A stretch of DNA of 64,000 nt from Alternaria dauci. Taxonomy: Eukaryota > Ascomycota > Dothideomycetes > Pleosporales > Pleosporaceae. Below are positions 46,689 to 58,158 of this stretch, piece after piece. The notes under the pieces are model-generated. The model saw nothing but the letters and a program-made list of their open reading frames with translations. It was not told where the DNA came from and did no database searches. A program made the position numbers and the translations under genes. The number at the start of each line of letters is the position of its first letter. The first letter of the stretch is position 1. The stretch covers positions 1,364,001-1,428,000 of the forward strand of contig NC_091273.1 in the NCBI RefSeq assembly GCF_042100115.1, in the 5' to 3' direction.

Positions 46689-46940
46689 ATGATTACACGT
46701 TTTCGTGGCCAGAACGAGGGCGGGAATTCTTGGATCCAAGCAATTCCGCTCGACGCCAACTCTTCGATCCGAGGTCATGTGGCAGGTGCACCAAGCTCAG
46801 TAAACGAGCCCAGGCCGCGTCAACGCACCCCAGATCCCGAATGGCCTTGGAGACCCAATGTCCACGGTCCACATGGTCAGCCTCGTATAAGCCGTACCCC
46901 ATACGCCATCGTACAGCAAACCTTTGAAAAGTCAAGCTAA
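46689..46940 (+). CDS. possible small hypothetical protein
   Basis: 83 codons from an ATG. MITRFRGQNEGGNSWIQAIP is followed by a Pro/Arg/Trp-rich part (EPRPRQRTPDPEWPWRPN). An AATAAA at 46965-46970 lies 25 bases past the stop and could serve as a poly(A) signal. No homology recognised. Could be chance. Confidence 0.3.
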   Translation: MITRFRGQNEGGNSWIQAIPLDANSSIRGHVAGAPSSVNEPRPRQRTPDPEWPWRPNVHGPHGQPRISRTPYAIVQQTFEKSS

Positions 46941-47088
46941 CACGACCCAATACCAATAAAATTTGAGTCAGTATTTGCAGTTTGGTATAGAAGTGCTCGA
47001 AATTGAACAGGGTATCATGCTAATAGTACAATGCTTTAATAACCTCACGCCTCGCTCCATAAACAACAATCCTTTTCAACGTTGGACA

Positions 47089-48425
47089 CTACGGCCTGAT
47101 CTTGCCAGCTTCCGGGTTGTCCCTGTTGCCCTGCCAACCCCAGGCTAATCTGGACATGGTCTTGTCTTCGTCCTTTCCGGGCCACAAGACCTGTCCGAGG
47201 TACACGGCACGAATGCAGAAGACTGCCGTGACGAGCCACATGATGACCAGTAGAATGGTCAAAGCGCTCGCAACACCGTTAATAGCTTCGCTGTGTAGCA
47301 CTTTCCCTACTTGTATTGTTGCAAGCGTAAGCCCTGCGTTGGGAAAGATGAACGCCCACCAGTTCAGCGAGAAGGACATTCTACGCGAGCCCACTACGAC
47401 GGCAATGGTTGTTATGATGAAGAACCAGTATGCAAACAGTACTATGAAGAGGCCTGCCATGATGCCTATGATGCGTACAATCTCGCCGTCGGGGACTACA
47501 GTGTTCGTAAAGTAGTTTGCGGAGACGAGCGACGGTGCTTGGTTCGCGAGGGAGATGAGACCAGCGGCGGTGTAACCTATCGTTATCAATATCTCCATCA
47601 TACGCAAAGATGCAAGGAGTGTAAACTTACCGGCTGGACCAACAGATACGTACATTCCAGGTCGCGTAGAGGGAGACGGCAAAGAACTAGTCATTAGGCG
47701 CTGCATGTATAGTGCGTACAGCAGGAAAGAAACGACCCATGCGAGTCCCTGGAAATGTACAGCTCCAACGAATATCTTCCAGCTGGGCGTCTCGGGTTGG
47801 GATGGAAGTATAGTACCAGCCAGAGTGCCTACTACAAGCAAGGGGTATATGGGAAAAATCCAAGCAGGCACGGCGTCGCCAACGTTGAGGCGTTCGAGAC
47901 GAAAGAAGAGCGAATACTGGATGACACCAACGAGGAAAGCGGCGGCACAGTACATCCAGAACAAGATTTCGAGAGCTTTCGTGAGCCATGGCCCAGTCGA
48001 CGGGTTGCCATAGATGTAAATGCAGTTGAGTATGAGAGCGACCGATACCCAGTACGTGCCGAAAAACAGACCTTCGACTGGGTGGTGTAAGGATCCGAGA
48101 AGTTTACGAGGGACCAGTAGAAACCGCGCCAACATGCAGAAGCTGAATACGATGAAGAGTACAAGGTCGAAGATGAAGACCACCTTGCCGATGGTTTCCA
48201 GGCCAGTAAACTTGTTTGGAGTGTTCCCGAGGACCACAGCTAACGATCCTGTTGACATCGTACATGCGAACCATGGCCTGTGGTATCATGAGCTCGTTAT
48301 TCGAATGTCCTCGGCGTGCATACCTACCATGTGAAATGCGCGATGCGATCACGCAGCCCAACTTCCTGTGGTGGCTTCTCCTCATCTTTCTCGTACGTGG
48401 TACCAGTTCTGTCGCGAAATCGCAT
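47089..48425 (-). CDS. TDT-family exporter (sulfite/C4-dicarboxylate type)
   Basis: Membrane transporter of the tellurite-resistance/dicarboxylate (TDT) family, which includes yeast Ssu1 (sulfite efflux) and S. pombe Mae1 (malate). 410 aa from exons 48328-48425, 47631-48277 and 47089-47576. Intron 1 (GTAGGT...CACAG) joins HFTW|PWFACTMSTG, the family signature at helix 1. Intron 2 is exactly 54 bp (GTAAGT...GATAG) and has no stop in frame, so it is easily missed; splicing gives VGPAGYTAAGLISL. About ten membrane helices are visible; NWWAFIFPNAGLTLATI near the C-terminus is also typical. Substrate cannot be decided from sequence. Confidence 0.88.
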
Positions 48426-50811
48426 TTTGGTAACAAGTGTCAAGCCTGCGACCAGGTGTTGAGCAGTCCTGAGCTATGCTTCAGGTGGTATTTACAGGTT
48501 CTCAGCTACGACACCTTCTTCTCAAACATCCCGGAAAGGTGCCGGGCGGGTTTCGTCATACGGGCCCATAGCGTGCTTGTTCTAGAGTTAGTGGCGATCT
48601 TGGTGTGTACGCATCAAATGAGAGAAACGACAGATAGCCCCGTAGTTGAGTCTCGGAAATCGGCACGCAAGCGTCTAGCAGAAAATCTGAGGACGAGGGC
48701 TTGGCGCACAGACGACTGTGACGTCAGAGGTCGTATGACTGACTGCAAGGCATCAAGCTGAACACATGCATCTCAGAAAAGAGAATAATTCAGCAATCTT
48801 GGGTTGATGTGCAACCACCTGATTCTTGTCTGGCTATGGGTGTATGTATGCCAGGTCTTACTCGCTTCAATGGAAATGGACGTGCCCTGCCCTGTGCAAG
48901 GCTTTCAAGGTTTACGCTCTCAGCAATCTGTCTCTCGCATCCTCAAAACACTACAACAGTGCCATCAATGTGGCTTACCATGCACTGGGATGCGTTATCT
49001 TCTTCCTTCGTGCTTCATTTAATCTGACCATTCTTCGTTCTATATCCTTGAACCATGGAAGTCAGCATGATAGAGATACGCCATCGTTACACCCTGTTCA
49101 AGTGGTAGTCCTTCGATCTGACTGCCGAGACTACATTTAATGTCTTGTGTCAGTGGTGCGAGACTTACTTTGCAAAGTCCCGAGCTACCAAGGATTCCGC
49201 TCTTCACGGGTGACAGTTCCGCTATCCCTGTTGAAGCACAATTCGAAGTTGACGAGAATGCTCTGTGGGACTCCGTCTGGGTGGTCATTATCTATGTACT
49301 CTGTTCTTCAGGGAAACACAGCGCTCTTATGGAGGAACAGAACAAATACCTCCTTTTCGGAAGGTCACATTGACCACTTGTCATGAGGGTGGAAACTCTA
49401 CCCCACATTCTTGACACTAAACCCGCACACTTCTGAGCTTTCATCTGCCTCTTGTCGAAGTATCTATACGGGTGGTACAAATGTCTTAGCGTCCACAACA
49501 GAATCTCCTCCGGAGCGCAAATCCTCGATACCGTTCGACGATTTGACACTCAATCCCCTGAGTATCGTCAGTCGGTAATGCTCATTTCAGCAACAGCGCT
49601 ATGGATTCATGCGGCCAGACTTTACAGGCGCAAGCTCTGTCAAGGCGTCCTTGCCAAAGCACGCTTTGATGAACTTGAAAACTTTGCTGTTGTCTTCCAT
49701 GGTGTTCCAATGTCAAACACGTGAACAGAGAAAGGGGAATCTAAGCAGAAAGGAATCTAAGCAGAGAGGAATCTAAAGAGAGAGGAATCTGAGCAGAGTG
49801 AAGTGTGATATCGGGCACTGATACAACTTTACCAACCAGCCCTTCGTTGTGCCTTTAACGTAGGCATTCCTTTGGGAACATTCTGTGGCATACAATGATA
49901 GGTGCATTTTGAACGGCCTTTGTTCAGTTGCGGGTAATTCCACAGGTTCACATCGATGTTATGGAAGCATCACTTCCGACACAAGCAAAAACACTGCTTG
50001 CTAATACGACATCTGCTTTCTACCAAAACAAGTATTTCGAATCAACTAAGTTAGCCACCTGACCAACGACAACAACAACCCGTATCGGTACTATGAATGC
50101 ATTAACGACACCTACCCGGGGGCTTTCCCTGCCTCAGCTTGCATAGCACAAGGCCTTTGATTCCTTGCATGGCGACGATCCCCTTCCCCAAACTTACCAA
50201 GGGGGAAAATATCAATCAAAACGCACGGCCACCCACGATGCTCGCCACCGACTCCCGAAGAAGCGGGACGGGCAACGGTTCCTATTATAACCCCAATTCC
50301 GAAGTTATGGTAAGACAGGAAGCCTGAAAGCTTAGCATCCCATTCTTTTGCTAAATCCATATGCGAACCCGCAGCAGAGCCCCTGAATTCAGATGTGCAG
50401 TGCAGTGCAGCATTCACAAATCCAGTAATTGCAGTGACTGAAGAGGAACAAGCATATATTTGCTTTCTAGAGATTTGAAATCTAGATACCAGGTACAATG
50501 TGTACTTCCTTGACGCAATGTAAAACCGTGTATATACACTCCTGGGCGCCGTGATCGCGCCCGTCCTATCCTGTTGAAACCAAGGAAGAAGAAGAAAATG
50601 AAAATTTTCTGGTGTCGCATGTCATTAGTAAGTTCCCAATCCTGACCGATGAATCCAATTCCAAGTGAAGCAATGAGGCGGGAGAATCCTAACCGTGAGT
50701 GATGCGGATGAAAAGCCCTGCATCGCAGAGAGAACGCCGTCATAATGCATATGCAATTCCATGATGCTTGTGTTGTTGAACAAAGGAAAATGTGTTTCGC
50801 TACACCTGCCA
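48426..50811. other. 2.4-kb gene-poor region
   Basis: Short open frames only, none protein-like. Contains a 16-bp minisatellite at 49736-49799. Otherwise nothing recognised. Confidence 0.4.
49736..49799. repeat. 16-bp minisatellite, four copies
   Basis: GGAATCTAAGCAGAAA and three variants (ending AGA or AGT, with one or two internal changes) follow without spacing. Confidence 0.85.
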
Positions 50812-52589
50812 TTACGCGGCGATGAAGGCCGCCATCATAGCCAACACACCACTCAGAATGGCGTAGTTGGCACCACTGATCTGAGTCGAAGCGGCATTAC
50901 TCTTCTTCGACTGCGTGCCGTCTGGCTTGAGGACGGCGGTACTGCCTAGTTGGAAACCAATGTTGGCCACCACAGCTTGGCTGTCCCGGACGGGGACGGA
51001 GATTCTACCGTTGCCATCAGCTGTGGTAGTCGTGACTGTGTTCTCAGTAACGGATGACGCGCCAGTGACGTCGTCGTAGGTCATGCCGTTCCATGTGACA
51101 CCTGTCTGTGAGTCTGCGCCGGGGGCTGTGAGGTAAGAGACGTAGACTTCCTTGTTAGCGTTTGCAGAGCCAAGGTTGAGGTTGAATGTGAAGCTGCCCT
51201 TGTCCGACGTGGAGGCATTGACTTGCTTCGCGTTGATCATGGTCACGGCTTGGAGCTTGTCGTTCGCATAGGCTGCGTACGCACGGATGCGGCCGTCATA
51301 GGCAGCACCTACGTTGCTAGTAGTGAGAGCGGCAATCTGTGTGGTTCCGTTGCCGTTGCCAACAATCTGTGCAATAGCGGCATGGGCGTAGTACTGCGGT
51401 CGGACGAATGTGGTGTCGCGGCCATACATGGGAATAGGGGACCAGGCACTGGCATTGGAGTTGTCGGTCATGTGCATCTGGACCGAGGAAATGCCAATGG
51501 ATGCTGCGTAGAGGAAGAAGTTGAGGGTCCAGAGAGAAGCACCGAAAGCGTCACTCACGCCGGGCATGCCAATGGGCCCAACCGAGCTCATCTCGCGCAG
51601 GACGTAGGGGTGGTCTGTGTTGAGGGCGATTCCGACCTGCTCTTCCCAGTATTTGAACTGTGTGTTGGTGGCATCGAGGTCCATGAGGTCGTCGAGGGTG
51701 AGGGGTGTGGGAGTGACTCCGATGACTGTTTGATGTTAGTGCAGAAAGCGGACTCATTGAAACGTGACATACAGTAGAAGTAGTCGTGCTGGTTCCAGGT
51801 GGCCAGGAAGTTGTCGCCGTTCCTGCCCTCCATGATGCCGTCGTCTATGAGCTGCTCAATCTCAAACGTGGTTCCGATGGTGGAGGCGGTCGCAGGAGCC
51901 TCGAAGAAGGAAGAGGGCAGGCCAGCAGCCTTGAGCACGCGCTCGTAGACGACCTCGCAGCGGTCGAGCCATTGGTCGGTGTACGTGTTTCCGTCCCAGG
52001 GCGCAGAGCGGAAAGAGTTCTGGAGCCACAAATCGGGCTCGTTGCCGATCTCGAACGAGTAGAGCTTGACGTTGTTCATGCCGTCGACGGCGGCCTGGGC
52101 CAATGCGGTAATCTGGTCCTGGTAGTCGTCGTCCATGTAGGCCATGTTGAGTCCGAATGTGACGGGCGTGTCCTTGGGGAAGCGGTCGAGCGCCCGGAAG
52201 TAGCTGGGCCCGATGATCATGGAGTCGGCGGCAATGGCGCCCTGTGCTGTCGAGTCCTGGTTTGCAGTCCACGCATATTGCTCGTTGCTCGCCTCAAAGA
52301 CCATGTAGTCCTGCGTGTTTCCCCCCAGGCGAATGTGCGGCGGCGCACCCGAGTAGTCTGCGAGGTTCTCTAGCAGCTTGATGGAGAATTGGTTCGTCTG
52401 CTCCTTGCCGGTGAAGGAGAAGAGATTCGAGGGCTCAATGCCGAAGCCCGCATACGAGGGGTCGAGGTAGTTGGAGGCGCCATCAGGCGGGCTGTTCCCT
52501 AGCGATATCGAGATGGACTGGGCGAGGGCAAGGCGCACGGCGGGTAACGACAGTATGGCTAGACTGCTGGCGGATAACGAGGGGATCAT
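50812..52589 (-). CDS. GH79-type glycosidase, secreted, probable GPI anchor
   Basis: 576 aa from exons 51773-52589 and 50812-51725; the 47-bp intron is GTATGT...AACAG and joins YFY-F|IGVTPTP in frame. Residues 1-24 are a signal peptide. The fold follows family 79 (beta-glucuronidase/heparanase group): PHIRLGGNTQDY, acid/base Glu in FEIGNEPDLW, and a probable nucleophile Glu in YVLREMSSVGP. The C-terminal beta domain ends before a Ser-rich stretch and a hydrophobic tail (ILSGVLAMMAAFIAA), consistent with GPI attachment. The ATG at 52589 is preferred over one 33 codons upstream because it places the signal peptide first. Exact substrate unknown. Confidence 0.87.
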
Positions 52590-54320
52590 GGCTGCTGAGG
52601 TAAGCCGTCCGGTGCAAACGAGTGCAGATGGTACGAGAGGAAGAAGTAAAAAAAAAGAAGCGCGGAAAGTAAAGTCAAAAACTAGCAATCAGTAAAAGCG
52701 AGCGCAGGGGAGGTTATCACAGGAAACGGAGAGTGAGCGACATGCAGCCAGGGTCGATGATGAGTGGACGCTTGCAGGGTGGCCGGGGGCGTGAAAGAGG
52801 TGTCAACACTTTCAGACATGCGTCACTAAATGGGCCATAAGTGGCGCCGGTCCGCGCCATGCCAGACGACGACGCGCCAGACTCAACAGCACATGACATC
52901 ACGAGCCGCCATGCTTCCGGACGCTGCGACACCAAGCAAACCCCTCTGAGACGTCCGGCCTCTGACAGCTGGGTGGGGTGGGTCACTGATGGACATGACA
53001 TCCCACCCTGCGTCTCTCTCGCTCTCTGATCCCTCGAGCAGCGCTGCAAAGAATAGAAAATAAAAGAGGATAAACGCGTCAGCTGCTGCCGACGACACTC
53101 CGTGTTCCCATTGCGGTAGCTGCCTCAGATCTGCGCCCACGCCAATCTGAGCGGCTGCCGGAGCCTTAGCCACCAGGATCCGCCGCAGGAGGCTCAATAA
53201 GCCTTGTTTCGCCATGGCCCCGAAATCCGCATCACTGTCCGATGCTCCCTCCTCACACCAGGAAGGCCTCGTCATGGGCCTTTGGTCCCCGTGGATCTTC
53301 GCGGGCACCTGGTCCACACCTGGGAGCGCGCGGTACGCCGCCTACGCACGCAGGGCCCCGATGCACAGCGTCTGGATAATGGCAATCCAATATTCCGCTT
53401 CTGCGCCTCTCCCCTGCACCCGTTCGCTGCTTCCACATTGGCCCGTTGACAAGACGGCATGCACACTACTGGGAGCTTGATTTATTGCCCAGCCTCTTCC
53501 AGCTCTCCATCCCAGCCCCCTTCGTAACCTTTGCAACAGCCGTAGCCGCATCCACGCCGGCCTACCATCTGATGATGCAAAGGGGGAAAACCTTCTTGAT
53601 TACACGTTTTGCTAGCCTCAAAGTTTGGCATGATTAGCACCTTCTGCCTTCATCTAGCTTTGCTGCGCCTAGAATAGCACCAGGTCTCGAACACGACTTC
53701 AAACTTGAGCTGAAGAACCCGAGTACATACGCCGTGTACATGCTTGCAGCAGGCCAGACGGATGTCGCGGCCTTTGTAAATATCAGCTTACATCATCACG
53801 GCACATGTACAACACATCATGTTCAGAGAGGCGTCGCTAGCGAAGACACGGCCAAAACTTCCCGTGCTGGGCGGTGCTTGATCCGTATTTGCCTGCCACT
53901 AAAATGCACCTCTTGCTACCGCACAAGTATGATGCGCGTCTGATGCTGCGAAATTGAGCTACGTCCACCTATCTGATCACGAAACTTGCTTGTAGAAAAT
54001 TTGGTCCATCATGTCAATGCCGCAGTTCCGATATGGCGTTGATTGTATGACGTATAGCTTGGTGGAGAATACCGACAGAGGAAAGTATATCGTGGTCCAG
54101 CCTAATGCAGGGAAAGCATGCTTGACAGATGTCATACAGCTCTTGTCCGCGGATAGTATACGTCTTTGCCTATTGCGATATGCTCTAGAACCAGCTCGTA
54201 CTTTTAGTATGGCGTAAGAACCAGTGCGAGCGATGCATTCCCCGGATTCAATCTCACGGTGTGAGAGCGTTCAGTTCTAGACACGGGCCTTCTCTTTCTG
54301 TTCATCGCATCCACTTCTTC
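52590..54320. other. 1.7-kb region without accepted genes
   Basis: GC-rich to about 53450, AT-richer after. An 88-codon frame at 53214-53480 has an ATG in a good context (GCCATGGCC) but the residues look random. No repeat or RNA gene seen. Confidence 0.4.
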
Positions 54321-55063
54321 TTACAACTTGCCCATCATCAAGTTTCTAATCATTTCCCGTCCAGTGACCACGGTGGTCCTCCAGAGTGTTGGGAAGTCCA
54401 ACGTGCTCGAAAATGCTACCACTCTGTTAGCCATGAACTCTCCAAGCTCCGTCTTCATCTCTCGAAGATGACAGTACAAGATAAGAACAAAAGAGTCGGA
54501 AACTTACTATCAGCATACCCAAACCCAAGCATAGGCGGAATCCACCCCCTCGCATACTCCAACGCAAAGCACCCACTATCCATCTTGTACTGCTTAACAT
54601 CGCCCCTCTTCAGATGATGCACGCTTCCCTGAGGGTACACCTCAGCCTCATAAACGCCCTTTCCAGGCCGATACGCCAGCTGCTCGCCCTTTAGGATGTG
54701 AAAGTAGTCATCCGCCGTATGCCGACCCGTATGGCCCTCTGTCCCAATCGCCGTCCCAAACACAATCAGATACTCGGTAACAGACGCGTGGATAATGTAC
54801 ATGGCGCCCATGGCACCGCCCGCGTTGTTAAAGATCCATTCTTCGTCTAGATTGATGTGCGGACCGTGGGCGGCAGAGAGGGAAGATACAATGTGCGACA
54901 CGACAGAGGCCGTGTCGTTTCCGTGCAGGGATAGGGCTTCTTGGCTCAGACTGTGGAGTTGAGAAGGAGTAAAGATGTAGAACTTGTCCAGGTGCGAGTC
55001 CAGGCTGTACATGAGTGTTGTCAGGACGCCGAGGATGGCGCCGAGGGCAAGGAGGATGCGCAT
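54321..55063 (-). CDS. ERG2: C-8 sterol isomerase ERG2
   Basis: Shifts the sterol double bond from C8 to C7 in late ergosterol synthesis; ER membrane protein of the sigma-1-receptor family. 216 aa from exons 54508-55063 and 54321-54415. The 92-bp intron (GTAAGT...GGTAG) joins GYAD|TFSSTLDFPTL, the family C-terminus. Two nearer AGs lie just upstream of the chosen acceptor but give the wrong frame or residues. N-terminal membrane helix at about 3-20, then FYIFTPSQLHSLSQEAL, EWIFNNAGGAMGAMYIIHAS, FGTAIGTEGHTGRHTADDYF and ALEYARGWIPPMLGFGYAD, all ERG2 marks. Confidence 0.95.
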
Positions 55064-55683
55064 TTTGCCTTGTCGCTGCCTCTGCTAAGGAACGTATGAG
55101 GTGAGGAAGTAATTGGTCCAACTCGAAAACAAAACCTTTTGTAAAAGGGGGTGATTGTCTTTTTGTTTCCGCTGTACTGCATTTTATGAGGATCGCGAGG
55201 ATTTTCTGTATCATCAAAACGCACGTGCCAGCCGGAATAGGAGAAGTCCGGGACCCCGGATCCTCAGCTCATGTCCAAGATGCCCAAGCCTGTTGTCTGC
55301 TAATAAGCACACCCGTATTCCGGGTGGGTAGGAGCAGTCTTGGCCTATCTAATCAACCGTGGCTATACTATGTAGGCGGTCGTGTATGTTCATCCTTTCC
55401 CTGCGTACAAGAAGAAGAAAAGTCAAGATAAATGGGTATAAATTTGACAAACAAAAACTGCGTACAACATTGAGAGTATTACCTCCTCTTCCATCCCCAT
55501 CATTACTCTTGGGTGGGTAGCCGAAAAATGCGATAGATGATATCCCCGTGTCAAAATCTTTTCCCATCCCTGACAACGCCGTAAACCATGCAGAACGTCG
55601 TAAAAATCATGCTAGACGCGATTACACAAGAACGATATATCCAAGCACCGTATGCACATTAAGAAGGCTTGCCCCTGGAGTCA
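55064..55683. other. ERG2 promoter and 3' region of the upstream gene
   Basis: Tandem minus-strand genes flank it. No gene seen. Confidence 0.4.
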
Positions 55684-57072
55684 TCACCAACCCCCAATGA
55701 AGGTGATGAAGCCATCCACCATGTCAATCCAGTCCTGGCCATTCAGTGTTCCAGCTTTTCTCTTCGCCCAGAGAACCTCGACCATCTTGCCCAGGTGAGC
55801 TCTAGCCTGCTCACCCGCCTCTTTTGTGCCATCATTCCGCACCAGCTGCACCCTGCCACCAGCAAACTTTTCACTGAGATCAATCTTGAAACTAGCGTCA
55901 CCGTCTGGCGGGCAATATAGTTCCTCCCGTGTCGTCGCCGGCCCAATGACACCCGGAGCAAGCTGCACGAGGTGTCCATGAATCAACACACTCTGTGCAT
56001 GACTCCTCTTGGGCTTGAACAGCGAGCCGCGCACCGAGAAGCTGACCAGTCGTAGCAGTCCTGCACCGTCCCCAAGCCGGATGATCCAGTCTCGGAAGGC
56101 TTCGTACATCATCTTGAATTCGACTTTGATGACCCAGAGGTTGTAGCTGTAGAAGATGGCGAGTGCTTCGGAGCGGACGAGGCGTGATACCGAAGCGAGT
56201 GGGTGCTGCATCTGGCCGTCAAAGGTGGAGATGCAGTATACGAGGGGTTTATCGATGACGAGATTATCGCAATTGCGGTAGATCTGATGGCGGATCTCTG
56301 GCGGCAGTGTAACGAAGGTGGGCGGGGCGGGCGTCATGTTGTCAGTAGAGGGTGTATTGATATCATGAATTGATGTGGTCTGGACATTTGCCAAGTGAAT
56401 AACTTCTGTCTGGTCTTGGTGCAAGGCAATGTGTGCGGCCCAGTCCCTCTGCACGTCATCGGACCCATCGAGCTGGATGCGGTCGAGGCTGTGGTTTCTG
56501 GAATGGGAAGGGGAAAGCGCGTAGTCGTCCATGTGCTCATCGTCGTCTGGTCTTTCCTCTGCATACAGCTGCAGGCCCTCCAAACGCGAGGCATCGGGCA
56601 GAGTCGACAGGCCGTACTGTTGCGAGTGCTCGGGCGTTGAGGGGAACGAAGTAGCCTGGCTCTCGAAGCCGTGGTAGTCGCCGTGCTCGCTCCCATCACC
56701 CAGCAGGTCCGCGTCGTCCGAGTCGGTGTCCGTGTCGGAGCCAATGTCTATGTCCACGTTGAGTCTGTATCTTGGAATCTTGGGCGGCAGCGGGTGCGTC
56801 GGGGAGCTGGGCGACGGCAGCTGGGTAGCGGATCGCTTGCTCGACATGCGTACAATGGTGCCCTTCTGGGACATGTTTCTTCCTCTCCGCTGGCTGGCGG
56901 CGCTATCCTCGCCGCCGCTCGTACTCAGCTCCGGCGCGCCGTCACAGTAGCCACACGGCGGTGTTTGCACACTCGTATCCAGAGGCTGGAGTTTCGGAGA
57001 GCGCGCCTTCATGGCTTCAGCGTCGTCCGGGGGCGTCTGGCCCGTGACCGAATACCTGCGTTGGGTGACCAT
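55684..57072 (-). CDS. F-box-like domain protein, hypothetical
   Basis: 462 aa, single exon. Residues 1-255 are Ser/Pro/Asp-rich and probably disordered, with an acidic patch (DIDIGSDTDTDSDDADLLGD). Around residue 265 FVTLPPEIRHQIYRNC matches the LPxEIRxxIY start of many fungal F-box-like proteins. A mixed alpha/beta region follows (LASVSRLVRSEALAIFYSYN, then VIKVEFKMMYEAF). This fits an adaptor that may recruit targets to an SCF ubiquitin ligase, but that is inferred from the motif alone. The ATG context CACCATGGT (minus strand GTCACCATGG-like) is good, and a GA-rich leader precedes it. Confidence 0.65.
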   Translation of the reverse strand: MVTQRRYSVTGQTPPDDAEAMKARSPKLQPLDTSVQTPPCGYCDGAPELSTSGGEDSAASQRRGRNMSQKGTIVRMSSKRSATQLPSPSSPTHPLPPKIPRYRLNVDIDIGSDTDTDSDDADLLGDGSEHGDYHGFESQATSFPSTPEHSQQYGLSTLPDASRLEGLQLYAEERPDDDEHMDDYALSPSHSRNHSLDRIQLDGSDDVQRDWAAHIALHQDQTEVIHLANVQTTSIHDINTPSTDNMTPAPPTFVTLPPEIRHQIYRNCDNLVIDKPLVYCISTFDGQMQHPLASVSRLVRSEALAIFYSYNLWVIKVEFKMMYEAFRDWIIRLGDGAGLLRLVSFSVRGSLFKPKRSHAQSVLIHGHLVQLAPGVIGPATTREELYCPPDGDASFKIDLSEKFAGGRVQLVRNDGTKEAGEQARAHLGKMVEVLWAKRKAGTLNGQDWIDMVDGFITFIGGW

Positions 57073-58158
57073 GGTGACTGCGGAAGAGGCAGCAAGGAGT
57101 GCGGAGAGAGAGAGAGAGACAGGGAGAGTGAGAGGGCAAGAGGGCAGGCAAGAAGGCGCGTCGTGTTGTGTCGTGTCGTGTTACGTGGAGTCGGTCGAGT
57201 GGCAGGCGCCAGCAAAAAAAACCTTTCTTCTGCGCAGATGTGCTGGCAGGCTGCACGATGACCTTTCGCAGGCCCTCGACGGCGCGCAATGGGCGAGGCT
57301 TGCGGGGTGCGTTAGGTAGCGCTGCGGATGCGGCCGAGTGGACTGAGAAGCGGATTCGCGAGTGGGGAGACACCACTTGTTTATCGATTACGCCGCCCGG
57401 GAGAGACTGATGGGGCCTAGCTAGAGGAGAGGAATATCACAGAAAACACGCGCGCAGACGGGCAGTCACGCAGGCCTCCAACAGGGTGGGCGAAAGGGGA
57501 TACAGGTATACAATCGGCACAAACGGATCAGGAGGGAGATGAAGGGCGTAGCATGTTTGGCAACTGGGCAACAATGCCGCGTTTCATCATCACCGCAATT
57601 TGTCGTCGACGTTGCACTGCCCACCCAGCCATGATCAAGCTCCACCGCCAATCTCTCGTGTAACCAATCTTCGCATCTTCAATATTCCATAATCGCGACC
57701 CGTCGCGAGCCCATGGATGCCTGCTTGGCTTATCGCTGTATTGCGATCATCCGCCGTGCGTGGCCTCATGTCAGCACATTGTCTCTTCACGGTCTTTTTG
57801 GGGAGCTTCTCCCATGGCAGGTGAAACGTGTTTGCTTATCGCGTGCCCGGTCGTCATTCACAACCTGAAGCTCAACAGTCGTCAGAATATCCATCCATCC
57901 ACCCCCCAATCGTCCCTACCTGTTCACGCAATAGCCATGGACATCAAGTTGCAATAATTACATTGGCCGACTTCGGCGTTAGGCGATACTCTACCTGGCT
58001 AAAATTGAACGAATGTAGCTAACAAACATGGACAAGCGCCTATCCCAATAATGATCCTGTTGAAGGACATTGCAATCGCCCATCACACGCAACTCGTATT
58101 CCTTGGAGACACACGCATGTTGAAATGGTGCTATCCCTTTCAGCGTCCTACCATCCCT
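57073..58158. other. intergenic; GA microsatellite in leader
   Basis: Promoter and leader of the F-box-like gene, then the 3' region of the GNAT gene. Holds the GA run at 57104-57119 and, just after, short GTGTC-type repeats at about 57158-57183. No gene seen. Confidence 0.4.
57104..57119. repeat. GA dinucleotide microsatellite
   Basis: Eight GA units inside a longer purine-rich tract about 40 bases upstream of the F-box-like ATG, which is a pyrimidine tract on the transcribed sense strand. Confidence 0.8.

Noticed and set aside
48216..48761. 181-codon plus-strand frame
   Set aside because: Antisense to the 5' exons of the TDT transporter; the minus-strand reading has the family signature.
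51223..51777. 184-codon plus-strand frame
   Set aside because: Shadow of the GH79 gene on the opposite strand, rich in Val/Gly/His as expected from antisense of coding DNA.
53214..53480. 88-codon frame with a good ATG context
   Set aside because: Residue order looks random and there is an equally long open frame in other phases of this GC-rich stretch.
56671..57261. 196-codon plus-strand frame
   Set aside because: Antisense to the F-box-like gene and rich in Arg/Val/Gly; runs through the GA repeat.
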